A stretch of DNA of 64,000 nucleotides, taken from Pelodictyon luteolum DSM 273. GTDB taxonomy: Bacteria > Bacteroidota > Chlorobiia > Chlorobiales > Chlorobiaceae. The notes under the pieces were generated by a model, which ran no database searches, was not told the DNA's origin, and worked only from the letters and a program-made list of their open reading frames with translations. Shown in pieces: positions 1 through 12,124 of this stretch (its first letter is position 1; every line of letters begins with the position of its first letter). Where the stretch lies: NCBI RefSeq assembly GCF_000012485.1, contig NC_007512.1, positions 1,697,501 to 1,761,500 on the forward strand, written 5' to 3'. The translations under genes were made by a program, and so were the position numbers.

Positions 1-383
1 ACCCTGCTTGCGCATTCGACTGTAATGACAGGGCCCCTGTAGGTATGCAGGGTGAGCGCGTCCTGATGGGAGGTCATCACCCTGGCAAAGCTTTCGATCA
101 CATTCTTCGACGACTCATCCATGACCAGACCCGCCTCAGCTATGGTCTTGCCTTTCAGGCCATCCATAGTGCTGCCGAGCAGATGAAGGAGAAACGGGTT
201 GGCATCCTCTATACACCCTTCAGGATGACTGAGGATGAGAATGCCTGTCTGGGCCTCTTCGAATACCCTGCGGTAGAACGGATTCTGCTTCTCGTCGAGC
301 CACTCTTTACGGACGCTGCCGCCCCGGCCTGCCGATCGCGGGGAGGAATCAATGCCCTGTAGGGATTGTTTGTCTTTACCCAT
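1..383 (-). CDS. PAS-domain signalling protein (N-terminal part)
   Basis: The minus strand stays open from an ATG at 381-383 to the window edge (about 127 codons), so the C-terminus is missing. After a polar N-terminus of about 30 residues comes a PAS-like domain: FYRRVFEEAQTGILIL, then a GCIEDANPFLLHLLG stretch (the classic D-x-N-x-x-F/L pattern), then LKGKTIAEAG. PAS domains sense small molecules, redox or light, usually ahead of a histidine kinase, GGDEF or sigma-54 output module. The output module lies outside the window, so the role is unknown. It is transcribed divergently from rplU. Confidence 0.7.
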   Translation of the reverse strand, partial: MGKDKQSLQGIDSSPRSAGRGGSVRKEWLDEKQNPFYRRVFEEAQTGILILSHPEGCIEDANPFLLHLLGSTMDGLKGKTIAEAGLVMDESSKNVIESFARVMTSHQDALTLHTYRGPVITVECASR

Positions 384-586
384 ACTGCCCTGCCGGTTCA
401 AAATAGAGAAGATTCAAACGGATAGGAATGTACGTATTTATGCCGCCACCTCTGCACGGTTTCTTCCGGCTGCACTGCCCTGGATACGCGCCCTGACTCC
501 GGAGCATGACGGAAATGCCAGCGATGAGGGTCATCCCGATGACATGATTTCATGCTACGGCACCGAATAATTTATCAGTTCAATGT

Positions 587-614
587 TTGATTTTGAGCCA
601 GGGAATACTATATT
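587..614 (+). promoter_or_regulatory. Candidate sigma-70 promoter for rplU-rpmA
   Basis: TTGATT at 587-592 and TATATT at 609-614 are separated by 16 bp and lie about 40 bp upstream of the rplU start chosen here. This is a plausible housekeeping promoter judged only by consensus match. Confidence 0.4.
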
Positions 615-651
615 TGAGACCTTTATCATTAATACATTTAATACGAGCAAG

Positions 652-942
652 ATGCAGGCGCTGATCGAGATTTCTGACAAGCAGTATCTGGTAAAAAAGG
701 GTGACACCCTTTTTGTCCCCAGACAACAGACCGCCATCGGCGACACCATGGAGATCAGTTCCATGGCGACGATCGACGGAGCAAACACCGTCCTCAATCC
801 TGCAGTAAGCGTCAAGGCGAAAGTCCTTGGCCATGTCAAGGACGACAAGGTCGTGGTGTTCAAGAAAAAACGCCGGAAACGCTACCAGTCACGCAACGGC
901 CATCGCCAGCAGATGACCCAGATCGAGGTGGTTTCCCTTTAA
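652..942 (+). CDS. rplU: 50S ribosomal protein L21
   Basis: This 96-residue protein begins MQALIEISDKQYLVKKGD, matching the start of the L21 family, and contains the typical KKRRKRYQSRNGHRQ basic segment near the C-terminus that contacts 23S rRNA. A longer in-frame start at 583 would add 23 residues not found in the family, so the internal ATG at 652 is preferred. L21 is a structural protein of the large subunit. The gene is followed 39 bp later by rpmA, the usual pairing. Confidence 0.95.
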   Translation: MQALIEISDKQYLVKKGDTLFVPRQQTAIGDTMEISSMATIDGANTVLNPAVSVKAKVLGHVKDDKVVVFKKKRRKRYQSRNGHRQQMTQIEVVSL

Positions 943-981
943 GACAGGCAGCAAAGGTTTTCTAACGATAATTTTTTTCCC

Positions 982-1236
982 ATGGCTCATAAGAAAGGCG
1001 GCGGATCAACGAAAAACGGCCGCGACAGCAACCCGAAATATCTTGGCGTGAAGGCAGCCGGCGGATCGACCGTATCGGCAGGAACCATCATTCTCCGCCA
1101 GAGAGGCACCGTCATCAAGCCCGGAACCAATGCCGGCATCGGACGCGACCACACCATCTTCTCACTTGTTGACGGAGTCGTAACATTCCGCAACGGCCGA
1201 AACAACAAGAAACAGGTAGATATCCTTCCTTCCTGA
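982..1236 (+). CDS. rpmA: 50S ribosomal protein L27
   Basis: An 84-residue protein starting [17 protein letters not shown], the hallmark of L27, whose N-terminus reaches towards the peptidyl transferase centre. It also has the family segments [18 protein letters not shown] and [11 protein letters not shown]. It is co-transcribed with rplU and followed by a strong intrinsic terminator. Confidence 0.97.
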   Translation: MAHKKGGGSTKNGRDSNPKYLGVKAAGGSTVSAGTIILRQRGTVIKPGTNAGIGRDHTIFSLVDGVVTFRNGRNNKKQVDILPS

Positions 1237-1273
1237 GTTTGGCTTGCCATAAAATAAGGTTATATTTCTTTAT

Positions 1274-1302
1274 AGCCGTCTTATCTTAAGACGGCTTTTT
1301 TT
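1274..1302 (+). terminator. Intrinsic terminator of rplU-rpmA
   Basis: A perfect 10-bp stem (AGCCGTCTTA paired with TAAGACGGCT) with a 3-nt loop is followed by a run of T. It lies 37 bp after the rpmA stop. Confidence 0.9.
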
Positions 1303-2504
<1,202 letters not shown>

Positions 2505-2536
2505 GCATACCGGATCAATCCATTGCTTGAATACAT

Positions 2537-2566
2537 AAAAAAAGCGGCCATTCGGCCGCTTTTTTT
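2537..2566. terminator. Bidirectional intrinsic terminator after mdh
   Basis: A GCGGCC/GGCCGC stem with loop ATTC is flanked by seven A on one side and seven T on the other. Variants of the same hairpin recur at 2762-2793 and 2988-3019 inside the tandem repeat. Confidence 0.9.
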
Positions 2567-2620
2567 ATGAACAGGTGTCCCCCATTACACCTGTTCCACC
2601 TCACGGGCGTGAGGAGTTTC

Positions 2621-2740
2621 ATGATTATACTTGCAATTGCCGTGCCAACGCCAGAAAATCCCCATTTTCCCATACAGAACCGTCCCTCATCGTACACTGC
2701 CGGATCCATTGTGAGACGATCCTGTTCCATACCCGAATGA
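2621..2740 (+). other. 39-codon mini-ORF in repeat unit 1 (copied at 2847-2966)
   Basis: ATG at 2621 follows a Shine-Dalgarno-like GAGGAG at about 5 nt spacing. It opens 39 codons beginning MIILAIAVPTPENPHF and ending SIPE. The identical frame exists in unit 2 (2847-2966). In the truncated unit 3 the same ribosome site and ATG read into unrelated sequence for about 63 codons. No homologue is recognised, so it could equally be chance within a non-coding repeat. Confidence 0.25.
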
Positions 2741-2761
2741 AAGCAGGCACTTCAGGGGGAT

Positions 2762-2793
2762 AAAAAAAAAGCGGCCTTTCAGCCGCTTTTTTT
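2762..2793 (+). terminator. Terminator at the end of repeat unit 1
   Basis: GCGGC/GCCGC stem with loop CTTTCA, preceded by nine A and followed by seven T. An identical copy lies at 2988-3019 at the end of unit 2. Confidence 0.85.
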
Positions 2794-2987
2794 CGAACAG
2801 GTGTCCCCCATTACACCTGCTCCACCCCACGGGCGTGAGGAGTTTCATGATTATACTTGCAATTGCCGTGCCAACGCCAGAAAATCCCCATTTTCCCATA
2901 CAGAACCGTCCCTCATCGTACACTGCCGGATCCATTGTGAGACGATCCTGTTCCATACCCGAATGAAAGCAGGCACTTCAGGGGGAT

Positions 2988-3019
2988 AAAAAAAAAGCGG
3001 CCTTTCAGCCGCTTTTTTT
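2988..3019 (+). terminator. Terminator at the end of repeat unit 2
   Basis: Same sequence as the hairpin at 2762-2793: GCGGC/GCCGC stem with an A-tract before and T-tract after. Confidence 0.85.
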
Positions 3020-3311
3020 CGAACAGGTGTCCCCCATTACACCTGCTCCACCCCACGGGCGTGAGGAGTTTCATGATTATAGATGCAAGTGCCGTGCCAA
3101 AGATCGTGATACATAAAAAAAATAGCACCAAAAGCCAGCAACACGCTGTATGCAGGGAGTTGCTGGCCACAAAAAGATGCGTATTGATGGAAATCAGGGG
3201 CATAGCTGCCCTCAGGCAGGTCGGTCAAAACAGTACATCACGTCCTGTTTTGACACAGCTGTAGCAGAAAGATGAAGGAAATGAGAGCTTGATAACTTTC
3301 CGCCGGGAATA

Positions 3312-4364
3312 TCAAGCTCCGGGGTCAGCCGGCTCCTCATGGCTAACACAGTGAATGGCCCCGAGCCCCCATATCAGGTCACTGCAGTCGATGCCCACCA
3401 CCTCCCGATCTGGAAAACAACCGCGGAGAATCCGAAGCGCCTCGGCGTCCTGTTCACACCGGTACACGGGAACAAGAACCACGCTGTTGGCGATGTAGAA
3501 GTTGGCATAGCTGGCCGGAAGTCGTTCGCCCTCATAGTAGACGGGATCCGGCATAGGCAGCTTTACGACCCGTAGCGGCTCGCCCCTGAGATTGGTATAC
3601 CCCTTGAGGAGCTCATAGTTCTTTTGAAGCGGCTTGTAGTTTTCATCTTCAGGATCATCCTCCACGGCGATGACCACCGTGTTAATGCTGACGAAGCGCG
3701 CCATATCGTCAACGTGGCCGTCTGTATCGTCACCTGCGATCCCGTCACCGAGCCAGAGTACTTTCTTGATGCCGAGCCAGCGCCCGAGCTTCCGCTCGAT
3801 ATCCTCCCGGCTCATGGTGGGGTTGCGGTTAGGGTTCAGCAGGCATGCCTCGGTGGTCAAAAGCAGCCCCTCTCCGTTCACGTCAATCGCGCCGCCCTCG
3901 AGCACCATTCCGGTCGATACCAGCGGCATCCGCCGGATGGCGGCTATCCGGGACGGAACGGCATTGTCGTCGTCGTACGGTTCGTATTTCCCGCCCCATG
4001 CGTTGTACTCCCAGTCAAGGATGACCTTTTCCTGCGTATCGCCACTGGTATGATAGACGAAGTTCGGCCCGTGATCGCGGCACCAGGCGTCATTGGTCGG
4101 AATCTGGTGAAGAAATACCCGTTCCATTTTGAGACAGGGGTGGCCGGATGCAAGAAGCAGTGCGCGCACATCATCTTCCATCTGCTCATCAAGCACATTG
4201 ATATGCACATCCTCAGATGAACTCAGCCAGGCGGCCAGTTCAACAAACACGGCAGGCACCGGTTCAAACTTCCCCGGCCATGACTCAAGCTTGTGCGGCC
4301 AGGAAAGCCAGGTTGCCTCGTGCGGAGCCCATTCAGCGGGCATGACATACTTCGGTTCAGGCAT
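3312..4364 (-). CDS. aguA: Agmatine deiminase (agmatine iminohydrolase)
   Basis: A 350-residue member of the peptidyl-arginine deiminase family (PF04371). It hydrolyses agmatine to N-carbamoylputrescine and ammonia. Family markers are PAEWAPHEATWLSWPH at the N-terminus, TNDAWCRDHGP, LEGGAIDVNGEG, DTDGHVDDMARF and the C-terminal GAIHC with the expected nucleophile Cys339. Length fits the family. It is the last gene of a minus-strand run whose upstream member at 5734-6612 encodes the next pathway enzyme, which supports the assignment. Confidence 0.92.
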   Translation of the reverse strand: MPEPKYVMPAEWAPHEATWLSWPHKLESWPGKFEPVPAVFVELAAWLSSSEDVHINVLDEQMEDDVRALLLASGHPCLKMERVFLHQIPTNDAWCRDHGPNFVYHTSGDTQEKVILDWEYNAWGGKYEPYDDDNAVPSRIAAIRRMPLVSTGMVLEGGAIDVNGEGLLLTTEACLLNPNRNPTMSREDIERKLGRWLGIKKVLWLGDGIAGDDTDGHVDDMARFVSINTVVIAVEDDPEDENYKPLQKNYELLKGYTNLRGEPLRVVKLPMPDPVYYEGERLPASYANFYIANSVVLVPVYRCEQDAEALRILRGCFPDREVVGIDCSDLIWGLGAIHCVSHEEPADPGA

Positions 4365-4395
4365 GGGTAGAGAAAATGATGGGGTTGAAGGGTTT

Positions 4396-5661
4396 TTACC
4401 TGTCGGGGTGCAGCAGATACTCCCTGATCCGTCCGATCCGCTGCATGACCGGAGGATGCGAATAGGTCATGAAGACGTGGAACGGATGAGGCGTGAGGTT
4501 GGATAGGTTGCTGCGCGACAGCTTCCGGAGCGCATCAATGAGTGCCTCCCCGCGGGGAAAAGTTGATACGGCAAACCTGTCGGCCTGATACTCGTGCCGG
4601 CGGGAGAGCACCTGCAGGAACACCGAAAGAATGAACTCTACCGGGGTGTAAAGCAGCATGAAAAAGACCAGACTGCCATAAACAGAGAGGTCCTGCATAT
4701 AGAACGCATCAAAGAGCTGGCGGTTGGCGAGGAAAAGCGAGAGGAGAAAAAAGAGCACTCCGAGGTTCAGGATGCTGAGCGCCATGCTGATGAGAATGTG
4801 CTTTTTACGGAAATGGCCGATTTCATGAGCCAGGACCGCAACCAGTTCATCAACCGTATGGGCATTGACGAGGGTATCGAAGAGGGCGATCCGCTTCTGC
4901 TTGCCGAATCCGGTGAAGAACGCGTTGGAACGGGCGGAGCGCTTCGAGCCGTCGATTACATAGATGCCCTCAAGAGGAAAGTTCACCCCTTTTGCATAGC
5001 CAGTGATCGCATCCTTCAGCTCACCGTCCTCAAGAGGCACAAAACGGTTGAAGAGGGGCATGATCCAAGTCGGGGCCACATACTGCAGCAGCAGGCTGAA
5101 GGCAGTCAGGGCTCCCCAGGCGGGCAGCCAGGCCATCGGACCCGCCGCCTCGAAAAACCAGAGCAGGGCTGCAATGACGGGAGCGCCGATCAACACTGCA
5201 AGCGCAAGGGTTTTCAGCAGGTCCGAAACGAATACCCCCGGGGTCGTCCTGTTGAAGCCATAGCGTTCCTCGATGACAAAGGTCTTGTAGATGCTGAACG
5301 GCAGTGAGATGAGCGACTGGAGCAGCATGAGCGAACCGATGTAGAGAACTCCGGTCGGGATGGAACCGAAAGCGAAGCCCCGAAGGAACTGGTCAAGCAG
5401 GTTGAACCCTCCGGAAAACCAGAACACAAGAAGCAGCACCAGGGCAACAGCACCGCTATACAGCGAGAGGGTGGTCGATGCACGAAGGTAGGCCTGCGAC
5501 TTCAGGTAAGCCTCCTCGTCGAATATGCCTTTGAATTCAGAAGGAAGGCCAGAGCGGGATGCCTTGAGGTTGAGCAGTTCTGATACCAGTCTGATGAGGA
5601 AGGTGGCAAGAAGCGTGAAAAGTACCACTGCGCCAAAAACATTCATCGGGATAGGAAACAT
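4396..5661 (-). CDS. M48 family (Ste24-type) membrane metalloprotease
   Basis: About 421 residues with several hydrophobic membrane segments and the zinc-protease motif HEIGH in VLAHEIGHFRKKH, plus the downstream ligand motif EYQAD. This architecture matches CAAX-prenyl-protease-like M48A peptidases, which in bacteria are probably involved in membrane protein quality control. The start is uncertain: an ATG at 5661 (MFPIPMNVFGAVV) is chosen because it directly precedes the first membrane helix. Another ATG at 5646 and an in-frame TTG at 5715 are alternatives. It lies between the two agmatine-pathway genes. Confidence 0.85.
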   Translation of the reverse strand: MFPIPMNVFGAVVLFTLLATFLIRLVSELLNLKASRSGLPSEFKGIFDEEAYLKSQAYLRASTTLSLYSGAVALVLLLVFWFSGGFNLLDQFLRGFAFGSIPTGVLYIGSLMLLQSLISLPFSIYKTFVIEERYGFNRTTPGVFVSDLLKTLALAVLIGAPVIAALLWFFEAAGPMAWLPAWGALTAFSLLLQYVAPTWIMPLFNRFVPLEDGELKDAITGYAKGVNFPLEGIYVIDGSKRSARSNAFFTGFGKQKRIALFDTLVNAHTVDELVAVLAHEIGHFRKKHILISMALSILNLGVLFFLLSLFLANRQLFDAFYMQDLSVYGSLVFFMLLYTPVEFILSVFLQVLSRRHEYQADRFAVSTFPRGEALIDALRKLSRSNLSNLTPHPFHVFMTYSHPPVMQRIGRIREYLLHPDR

Positions 5662-5733
5662 AAGATTCACTTGATAGTCACTCGTTATTCGCCCGTGCAT
5701 TGCATCAACAGTCAACCTTCATTCAATTCTCAC

Positions 5734-6612
5734 TCAATCTTCATCAATAAACCGCTTCTGAATATCCCCGTAGGTTTCAATGCGCCTGTCGCGCAGAAAC
5801 GGCCAGTGCGACCGGTAATGGCCGATGCGGCTCCGGTCGCACGCGGCCAAGAGAACTATTTCCGCGCCAGCAGGAGCTTCAGCCTCGATGGTGCCGAATG
5901 GTCCGCTGACAAAACTGTTCCCCCAGAACTCCAGGTCCCCTTCCCGCCCGACCCTGTTGGCAGCGGCGACGAAAACGCCGTTGGCAACCGAGTGGGACTG
6001 CTGGATGGTTTTCCATGCCGCAAGCTGCGAGCGGCGGACCTCCTCTGAACTCTCTCCGGCCGCCCAGCCGATGGCCGTCGGATAGAAGATGATTTCAGCG
6101 CCCTTCAGCGCCGTCAGGCGTGCAGCCTCGGGATACCACTGGTCCCAGCAGATGAGGACTCCGATGTCTGCATACCGCGTCCGGAACACCTTGTATCCGA
6201 GGTCACCGGGGGTGAAATAGAACTTCTCGTAAAATCCCGGATCATCGGGAATATGCATCTTGCGGTACCGCCCGAGAAGGCTGCCATCGGCATCGACCAC
6301 CACGGCCGTGTTGTGGTAGAGCCCGCGGGCCCGCTTTTCGAACAGCGAGGCAATGATAACCACTCCGAGTTCCCGTGCCAGGTCCTGAAACAGCTCGGTC
6401 GTTGGTCCCGGGACCGGCTCGGCAAGCAGGAAGGGATCGTACTCCTCAGTCTGGCAGAAATAGAGCGAGGTGAAGAGTTCCTGAGTGCAGATGATACGCG
6501 CTCCCGCAGCCGCAGCCTCGCGGATCGCGGCGGTTGCTTTCCGGATGTTTTCCTGAGGATCGGCCGTGCAGGAGGACTGCACGAGGGCGATGGTGACGAT
6601 ATCTGAGCTCAT
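5734..6612 (-). CDS. aguB: N-carbamoylputrescine amidase (nitrilase superfamily)
   Basis: A 292-residue carbon-nitrogen hydrolase. The Glu-Lys-Cys triad is visible as Glu45 (CTQELF), Lys118 (RYRKMHIPDDPGFYEK) and Cys155 (ILICWDQWYPE in related form VLICWDQWYPE). The PDDPGFYEKFYF segment and overall length match the AguB class, which converts N-carbamoylputrescine to putrescine, CO2 and ammonia. Together with aguA it gives a complete agmatine-to-putrescine route in one transcription unit. Substrate assignment rests on family resemblance and context. Confidence 0.88.
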   Translation of the reverse strand: MSSDIVTIALVQSSCTADPQENIRKATAAIREAAAAGARIICTQELFTSLYFCQTEEYDPFLLAEPVPGPTTELFQDLARELGVVIIASLFEKRARGLYHNTAVVVDADGSLLGRYRKMHIPDDPGFYEKFYFTPGDLGYKVFRTRYADIGVLICWDQWYPEAARLTALKGAEIIFYPTAIGWAAGESSEEVRRSQLAAWKTIQQSHSVANGVFVAAANRVGREGDLEFWGNSFVSGPFGTIEAEAPAGAEIVLLAACDRSRIGHYRSHWPFLRDRRIETYGDIQKRFIDED

Positions 6613-6628
6613 GAGAAGAGGGGCTCGG

Positions 6629-8913
<2,285 letters not shown>

Positions 8914-9058
8914 AACGGGGTTCTTTCATTTTTCTTCAGCTGGATTGGGTGCCAGCAAATATAATATTTACATTGCTTTTTTTACTGTCGCAGGCCTCCA
9001 TCAAGGGGGTTTTCCTGCCGACGGTCTTCATTCATAAGATTCTGGAGTTTTTCAAGGG

Positions 9059-9814
9059 ATGCTGGCAAAACGGATCATCCCCTGCCTTGATGTGCGCGAC
9101 GGCAGGGTTGTAAAGGGCATAAATTTCGAGGGGCTGAGGGATGCGGGCTCGATTCTCGAGCAGGCGCGCTTCTACAACAATGAGCTGGCCGACGAACTGG
9201 TTTTCCTCGACATTTCCGCTTCGCTGGAATCACGCAGAACAACGCTGGAGGAGGTGCTGAAAGTTTCCGGAGAGGTTTTCATCCCCCTGACCGTCGGCGG
9301 CGGAATCAACTCCGTGGAGCGGGCCCGGGAGGTCTTCCTCCACGGGGCCGACAAGGTATCGGTCAACACCGCTGCCGTCAAGGAACCGGAGCTGATCTCG
9401 CGCATCGCCGAAAAGTACGGTTCGCAGGCGGTTGTGGTAGCCATTGACATCAAGAAGGTCGACGGCCGCTACATCGTACACACCCATTCAGGCAAACAGC
9501 CGACAGCGTATGAAGCGCTTGAATGGGCGCTGAAAGTACAGGAACTCGGCGCAGGGGAGATCCTGCTGACGAGCATGGACCGTGACGGCACCAAAGAGGG
9601 TTACGACAACGACAGCCTCGCCCTCATCTCCACTGCGGTGCATATCCCGGTCATCGCCTCGGGAGGAGCAGGCTCACTCGAACATCTCTATGACGGCTTC
9701 ACCAAAGGTCACGCCGATGCGGCCCTGGCCGCCTCTATTTTCCATTTCCGGCAGCACTCCATCCGCGAAGCCAAACAGTACCTACGGGACCGGGGCATCA
9801 CCGTCAGGCTTTGA
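9059..9814 (+). CDS. hisF: Imidazole glycerol phosphate synthase, cyclase subunit
   Basis: 251 residues, the length of HisF. It begins [20 protein letters not shown] with catalytic Asp11, and has the second catalytic Asp in VAIDIKK and phosphate-binding loops TVGGGI and ASGGAGS. With HisH it makes imidazole glycerol phosphate and AICAR in histidine synthesis. No other his gene is adjacent. Its 3' end overlaps the convergent CIA30 gene by 11 bp. Confidence 0.97.
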   Translation: MLAKRIIPCLDVRDGRVVKGINFEGLRDAGSILEQARFYNNELADELVFLDISASLESRRTTLEEVLKVSGEVFIPLTVGGGINSVERAREVFLHGADKVSVNTAAVKEPELISRIAEKYGSQAVVVAIDIKKVDGRYIVHTHSGKQPTAYEALEWALKVQELGAGEILLTSMDRDGTKEGYDNDSLALISTAVHIPVIASGGAGSLEHLYDGFTKGHADAALAASIFHFRQHSIREAKQYLRDRGITVRL

Positions 9815-10328
9815 GTGCGTCCGGCTCAGGGCCATAGGCACGTATCGATTTGATCTCAAGACGGAACGCACCGGAGTGCTCCTTCGAAATAAGTACTCCG
9901 ATCTGCACGATCGAAGCAAGCTCAAGGGGCTCAGCATCCTCTATCACCCTCCCGCGGAATGATGCCGTAAACGCATTGAACGGCAGGTCGACCTCCTGCC
10001 ACCCTCCGGCAACCGTCTGGAAATCGCTCCGGTAAACGATGCCGTCGTACCGGTCATCGTTACGGATCCGGAAACTGTATCTCCGTCCGTCTCCTTTGAC
10101 GAGCAGCCGGATGCCCAGGAACCCCCTGAAATCGCGCTCTTTGAGGAATGTCCGGACGGAGGCGAATCCCCCGCTGTTGCGCGTGGAAAGCACTCCCTCG
10201 AAAACACCCGCCCCATCATCACCGCGTTGGAAACGGCTCTCTGAAACCCCGCCCATCACCTCATCATCCACGCTGTGCCACTTCAGGCATTGAGGGTTCG
10301 TAAAATCGCAAATTACCCGTTCCTGCAT
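9804..10328 (-). CDS. CIA30 family protein
   Basis: 174 residues resembling the CIA30/NDUFAF1 beta-sandwich family (PF08547): WHSVDDEVMGGVSESRF near the start, RNSGGFASVRT, a YSFRIRND core and IVQIGVLISKEHSGAFRLEI at the end. Mitochondrial members assist complex I assembly; bacterial members often resemble carbohydrate-binding modules and have no settled role. No signal peptide is visible. It overlaps hisF tail to tail. Confidence 0.8.
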   Translation of the reverse strand: MQERVICDFTNPQCLKWHSVDDEVMGGVSESRFQRGDDGAGVFEGVLSTRNSGGFASVRTFLKERDFRGFLGIRLLVKGDGRRYSFRIRNDDRYDGIVYRSDFQTVAGGWQEVDLPFNAFTASFRGRVIEDAEPLELASIVQIGVLISKEHSGAFRLEIKSIRAYGPEPDALKA

Positions 10329-10500
10329 GCAATTGCTGATTGAGGTTATTGAGCTGTTATAGAAATATTATCGATGCGATATTCTGCGCCATGCCGCAGC
10401 TTGAATCTCTCCTGCTCTTGAAGATTCTTAGGAATAGTAGGGCGCACATTTGTATTTTCACAGGAATAACAACGGCGAACTGCCACCAAACGATCCCGCA

Positions 10501-10980
10501 ATGCACCCGATACTGTCCGCCACCCGCTACCTTGTGCTCATAGCCGTCGCATCACTGTTTGCCGGCACCATAACGATCCTCGTCTATGGAACCCTCTCAG
10601 TAGGAAGCCTCATCCTTGACGCACTCTCTTCAGGCACGATTTCGCCGAAAGGAGGAAAAAACCTGGTGCTCGGCTTTATCGAGAACGCTGATCTTTTTCT
10701 CGTTGCAACAGCCCTCTACATCATGGCGCTCGGCCTCTACGAACTGTTCATCGACGACACCGTCCCCATGCCCGAATGGCTGCAGATCCATACCCTTGAC
10801 GACCTCAAGGACAAGCTGGTCGGGGTGATTGTGGTCGTGATGGCGGTACTCTTCCTCGGCCATGCGGTGACGTGGCACGGCGAAAGCACAATTCTCTACC
10901 TCGGAGGCGCCATCGGAGCCGTCATCGCCAGTCTGGCCCTCTTCAACGGGCAGAAAAAAAAGAAGGACCCGAAACCCTGA
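10501..10980 (+). CDS. YqhA/UPF0114 family membrane protein
   Basis: About 159 residues with four predicted membrane segments and the family pattern of a first helix after TRYLVLIAV, an ENADLFLVATALYIMALGLYELF segment and a DDLKDKLVGVIVVVMAV helix. Function of this family is not established. The ATG at 10501 is preferred over an upstream TTG at 10450 that adds polar residues without a convincing ribosome site. It ends in a Lys-rich tail. Confidence 0.8.
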   Translation: MHPILSATRYLVLIAVASLFAGTITILVYGTLSVGSLILDALSSGTISPKGGKNLVLGFIENADLFLVATALYIMALGLYELFIDDTVPMPEWLQIHTLDDLKDKLVGVIVVVMAVLFLGHAVTWHGESTILYLGGAIGAVIASLALFNGQKKKKDPKP

Positions 10981-10996
10981 AGGACTATCTTCTGAC

Positions 10997-12124
10997 CTAG
11001 AACCACTTCCTCGTCCTGAAAAAAAGGATCATACCGATGAAAATCGAGCCCATGAGCCCGAGGACCCCGAAGTAACCCCACGGCCATCCCAGCTCGGGCA
11101 TGTAGCGGAAGTTCATGCCGTAGACTCCGGCGATGAAGGACAGCGGCATAAACACGGTAGCGATGATGGTGAGCACCTTCATGATCTCGTTCATCCGGTT
11201 GTTTGCGATGGCAAGCCACGTGTCGTACATCCCGATGACGATGTCGCGATAGGTCTCAACGGTCTCGATGACAAGGACGATATTGTCGAGGATGTCCCTG
11301 AAAAACGGCCGGGTCGCCTCGTCGTCGATCACCCGGTACCGGTCGCGGCCGATGCTGCTGATGATTTCACGGAGGGGCCAGACTGACTTTCGCAGGAGGA
11401 TCAGTTCCTTTTTCAGGGTGTACATCGCCGGCAGCGATCCACTGCCGACCGTATCGGTCAGTTCGTCGTCCAGCGTTTCAATCCGGTTCTCGAACTGCTC
11501 GAGAACCGTGAAGTAACTGTCGACTACCGAGTCGACGATGGCATAAGCCAGATAATCCGCGCCCTTTTTCCGGACATTGGTGCCGGGGTTTTCCAGCCGC
11601 TCATAGAGCGATTGGAACAGCAGGCCCGGGCGTTCACGGAAACTCAGTACGAACCCTTCCCCGATGACCAGTCCCAGCTGCTCTTCCGACACATCACCAC
11701 CATCGCCTTCAAGCTCCAGCGTCTTGAGCACAAGAAAGAGATAGCGATCGAAATCCTCGATTTTCGGCCGCTGCAGGGTATGCAGGATATCTTCCAGCGT
11801 CAGGGGATGAAGGCCGAAGAGCGTGCCTGCCTCCTCGACCAGCCCGACATCGTGCAGTCCATCGATGTTCACCCAGAGCACCTCGCCCTCCCGACGGAGC
11901 GCCACGGCCTCCCGGATGGTCCCGGCAGAGGCGCGCCGGACGGACTCCTGGCTGTAGCTGAATACGGTGATTGCCGGATCCTGCATTTTCCGCCCTCCGG
12001 TATGCACAAGCGATCCCGGGGCCGTACCGAGAGTGCCGGCCATACCGCTCATGACCTTTTTCATCGGCCGCCGCAGGGCAGTGGCTCTGGCTGGTTGACA
12101 TTGTTTTTTTCGAGCATGCTTCAT
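10997..12124 (-). CDS. corA: CorA family magnesium/cobalt transporter
   Basis: 375 residues: a large soluble N-terminal domain followed by two C-terminal membrane helices with the selectivity signature YGMNF in [15 protein letters not shown]. CorA forms pentameric Mg2+ channels in the inner membrane. The ATG at 12124 overlaps the phosphoketolase stop as ATGA, so it is translationally coupled to xfp. An upstream in-frame start would overlap xfp further and is less likely. A basic N-terminal extension of about 40 residues is longer than in most CorA proteins. Confidence 0.92.
   Translation of the reverse strand: MKHARKKQCQPARATALRRPMKKVMSGMAGTLGTAPGSLVHTGGRKMQDPAITVFSYSQESVRRASAGTIREAVALRREGEVLWVNIDGLHDVGLVEEAGTLFGLHPLTLEDILHTLQRPKIEDFDRYLFLVLKTLELEGDGGDVSEEQLGLVIGEGFVLSFRERPGLLFQSLYERLENPGTNVRKKGADYLAYAIVDSVVDSYFTVLEQFENRIETLDDELTDTVGSGSLPAMYTLKKELILLRKSVWPLREIISSIGRDRYRVIDDEATRPFFRDILDNIVLVIETVETYRDIVIGMYDTWLAIANNRMNEIMKVLTIIATVFMPLSFIAGVYGMNFRYMPELGWPWGYFGVLGLMGSIFIGMILFFRTRKWF

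Larger units (their letters stand above)
2569..3101 (+). repeat. 226-bp tandem repeat, 2.4 copies, each with a terminator
   Basis: Three head-to-tail units begin at 2569, 2795 and 3021 with GAACAGGTGTCCCCC. Units 1 and 2 are full length (226 bp) and differ at two positions in the first 45 bp. Unit 3 is identical to unit 2 for about 60 bp, then diverges and is lost near 3101. Each unit opens with a small hairpin (CAGGTGT/ACACCTG). Units 1 and 2 close with a GCGGC/GCCGC terminator and T-run. The upstream edge is the mdh terminator, so three terminators lie in series (2537, 2762, 2988). Confidence 0.9.

Noticed and set aside
45-570. Plus-strand frames at 45-362 and 352-570
   Set aside because: The first is antisense to the PAS protein; the second has no features and no ribosome site.
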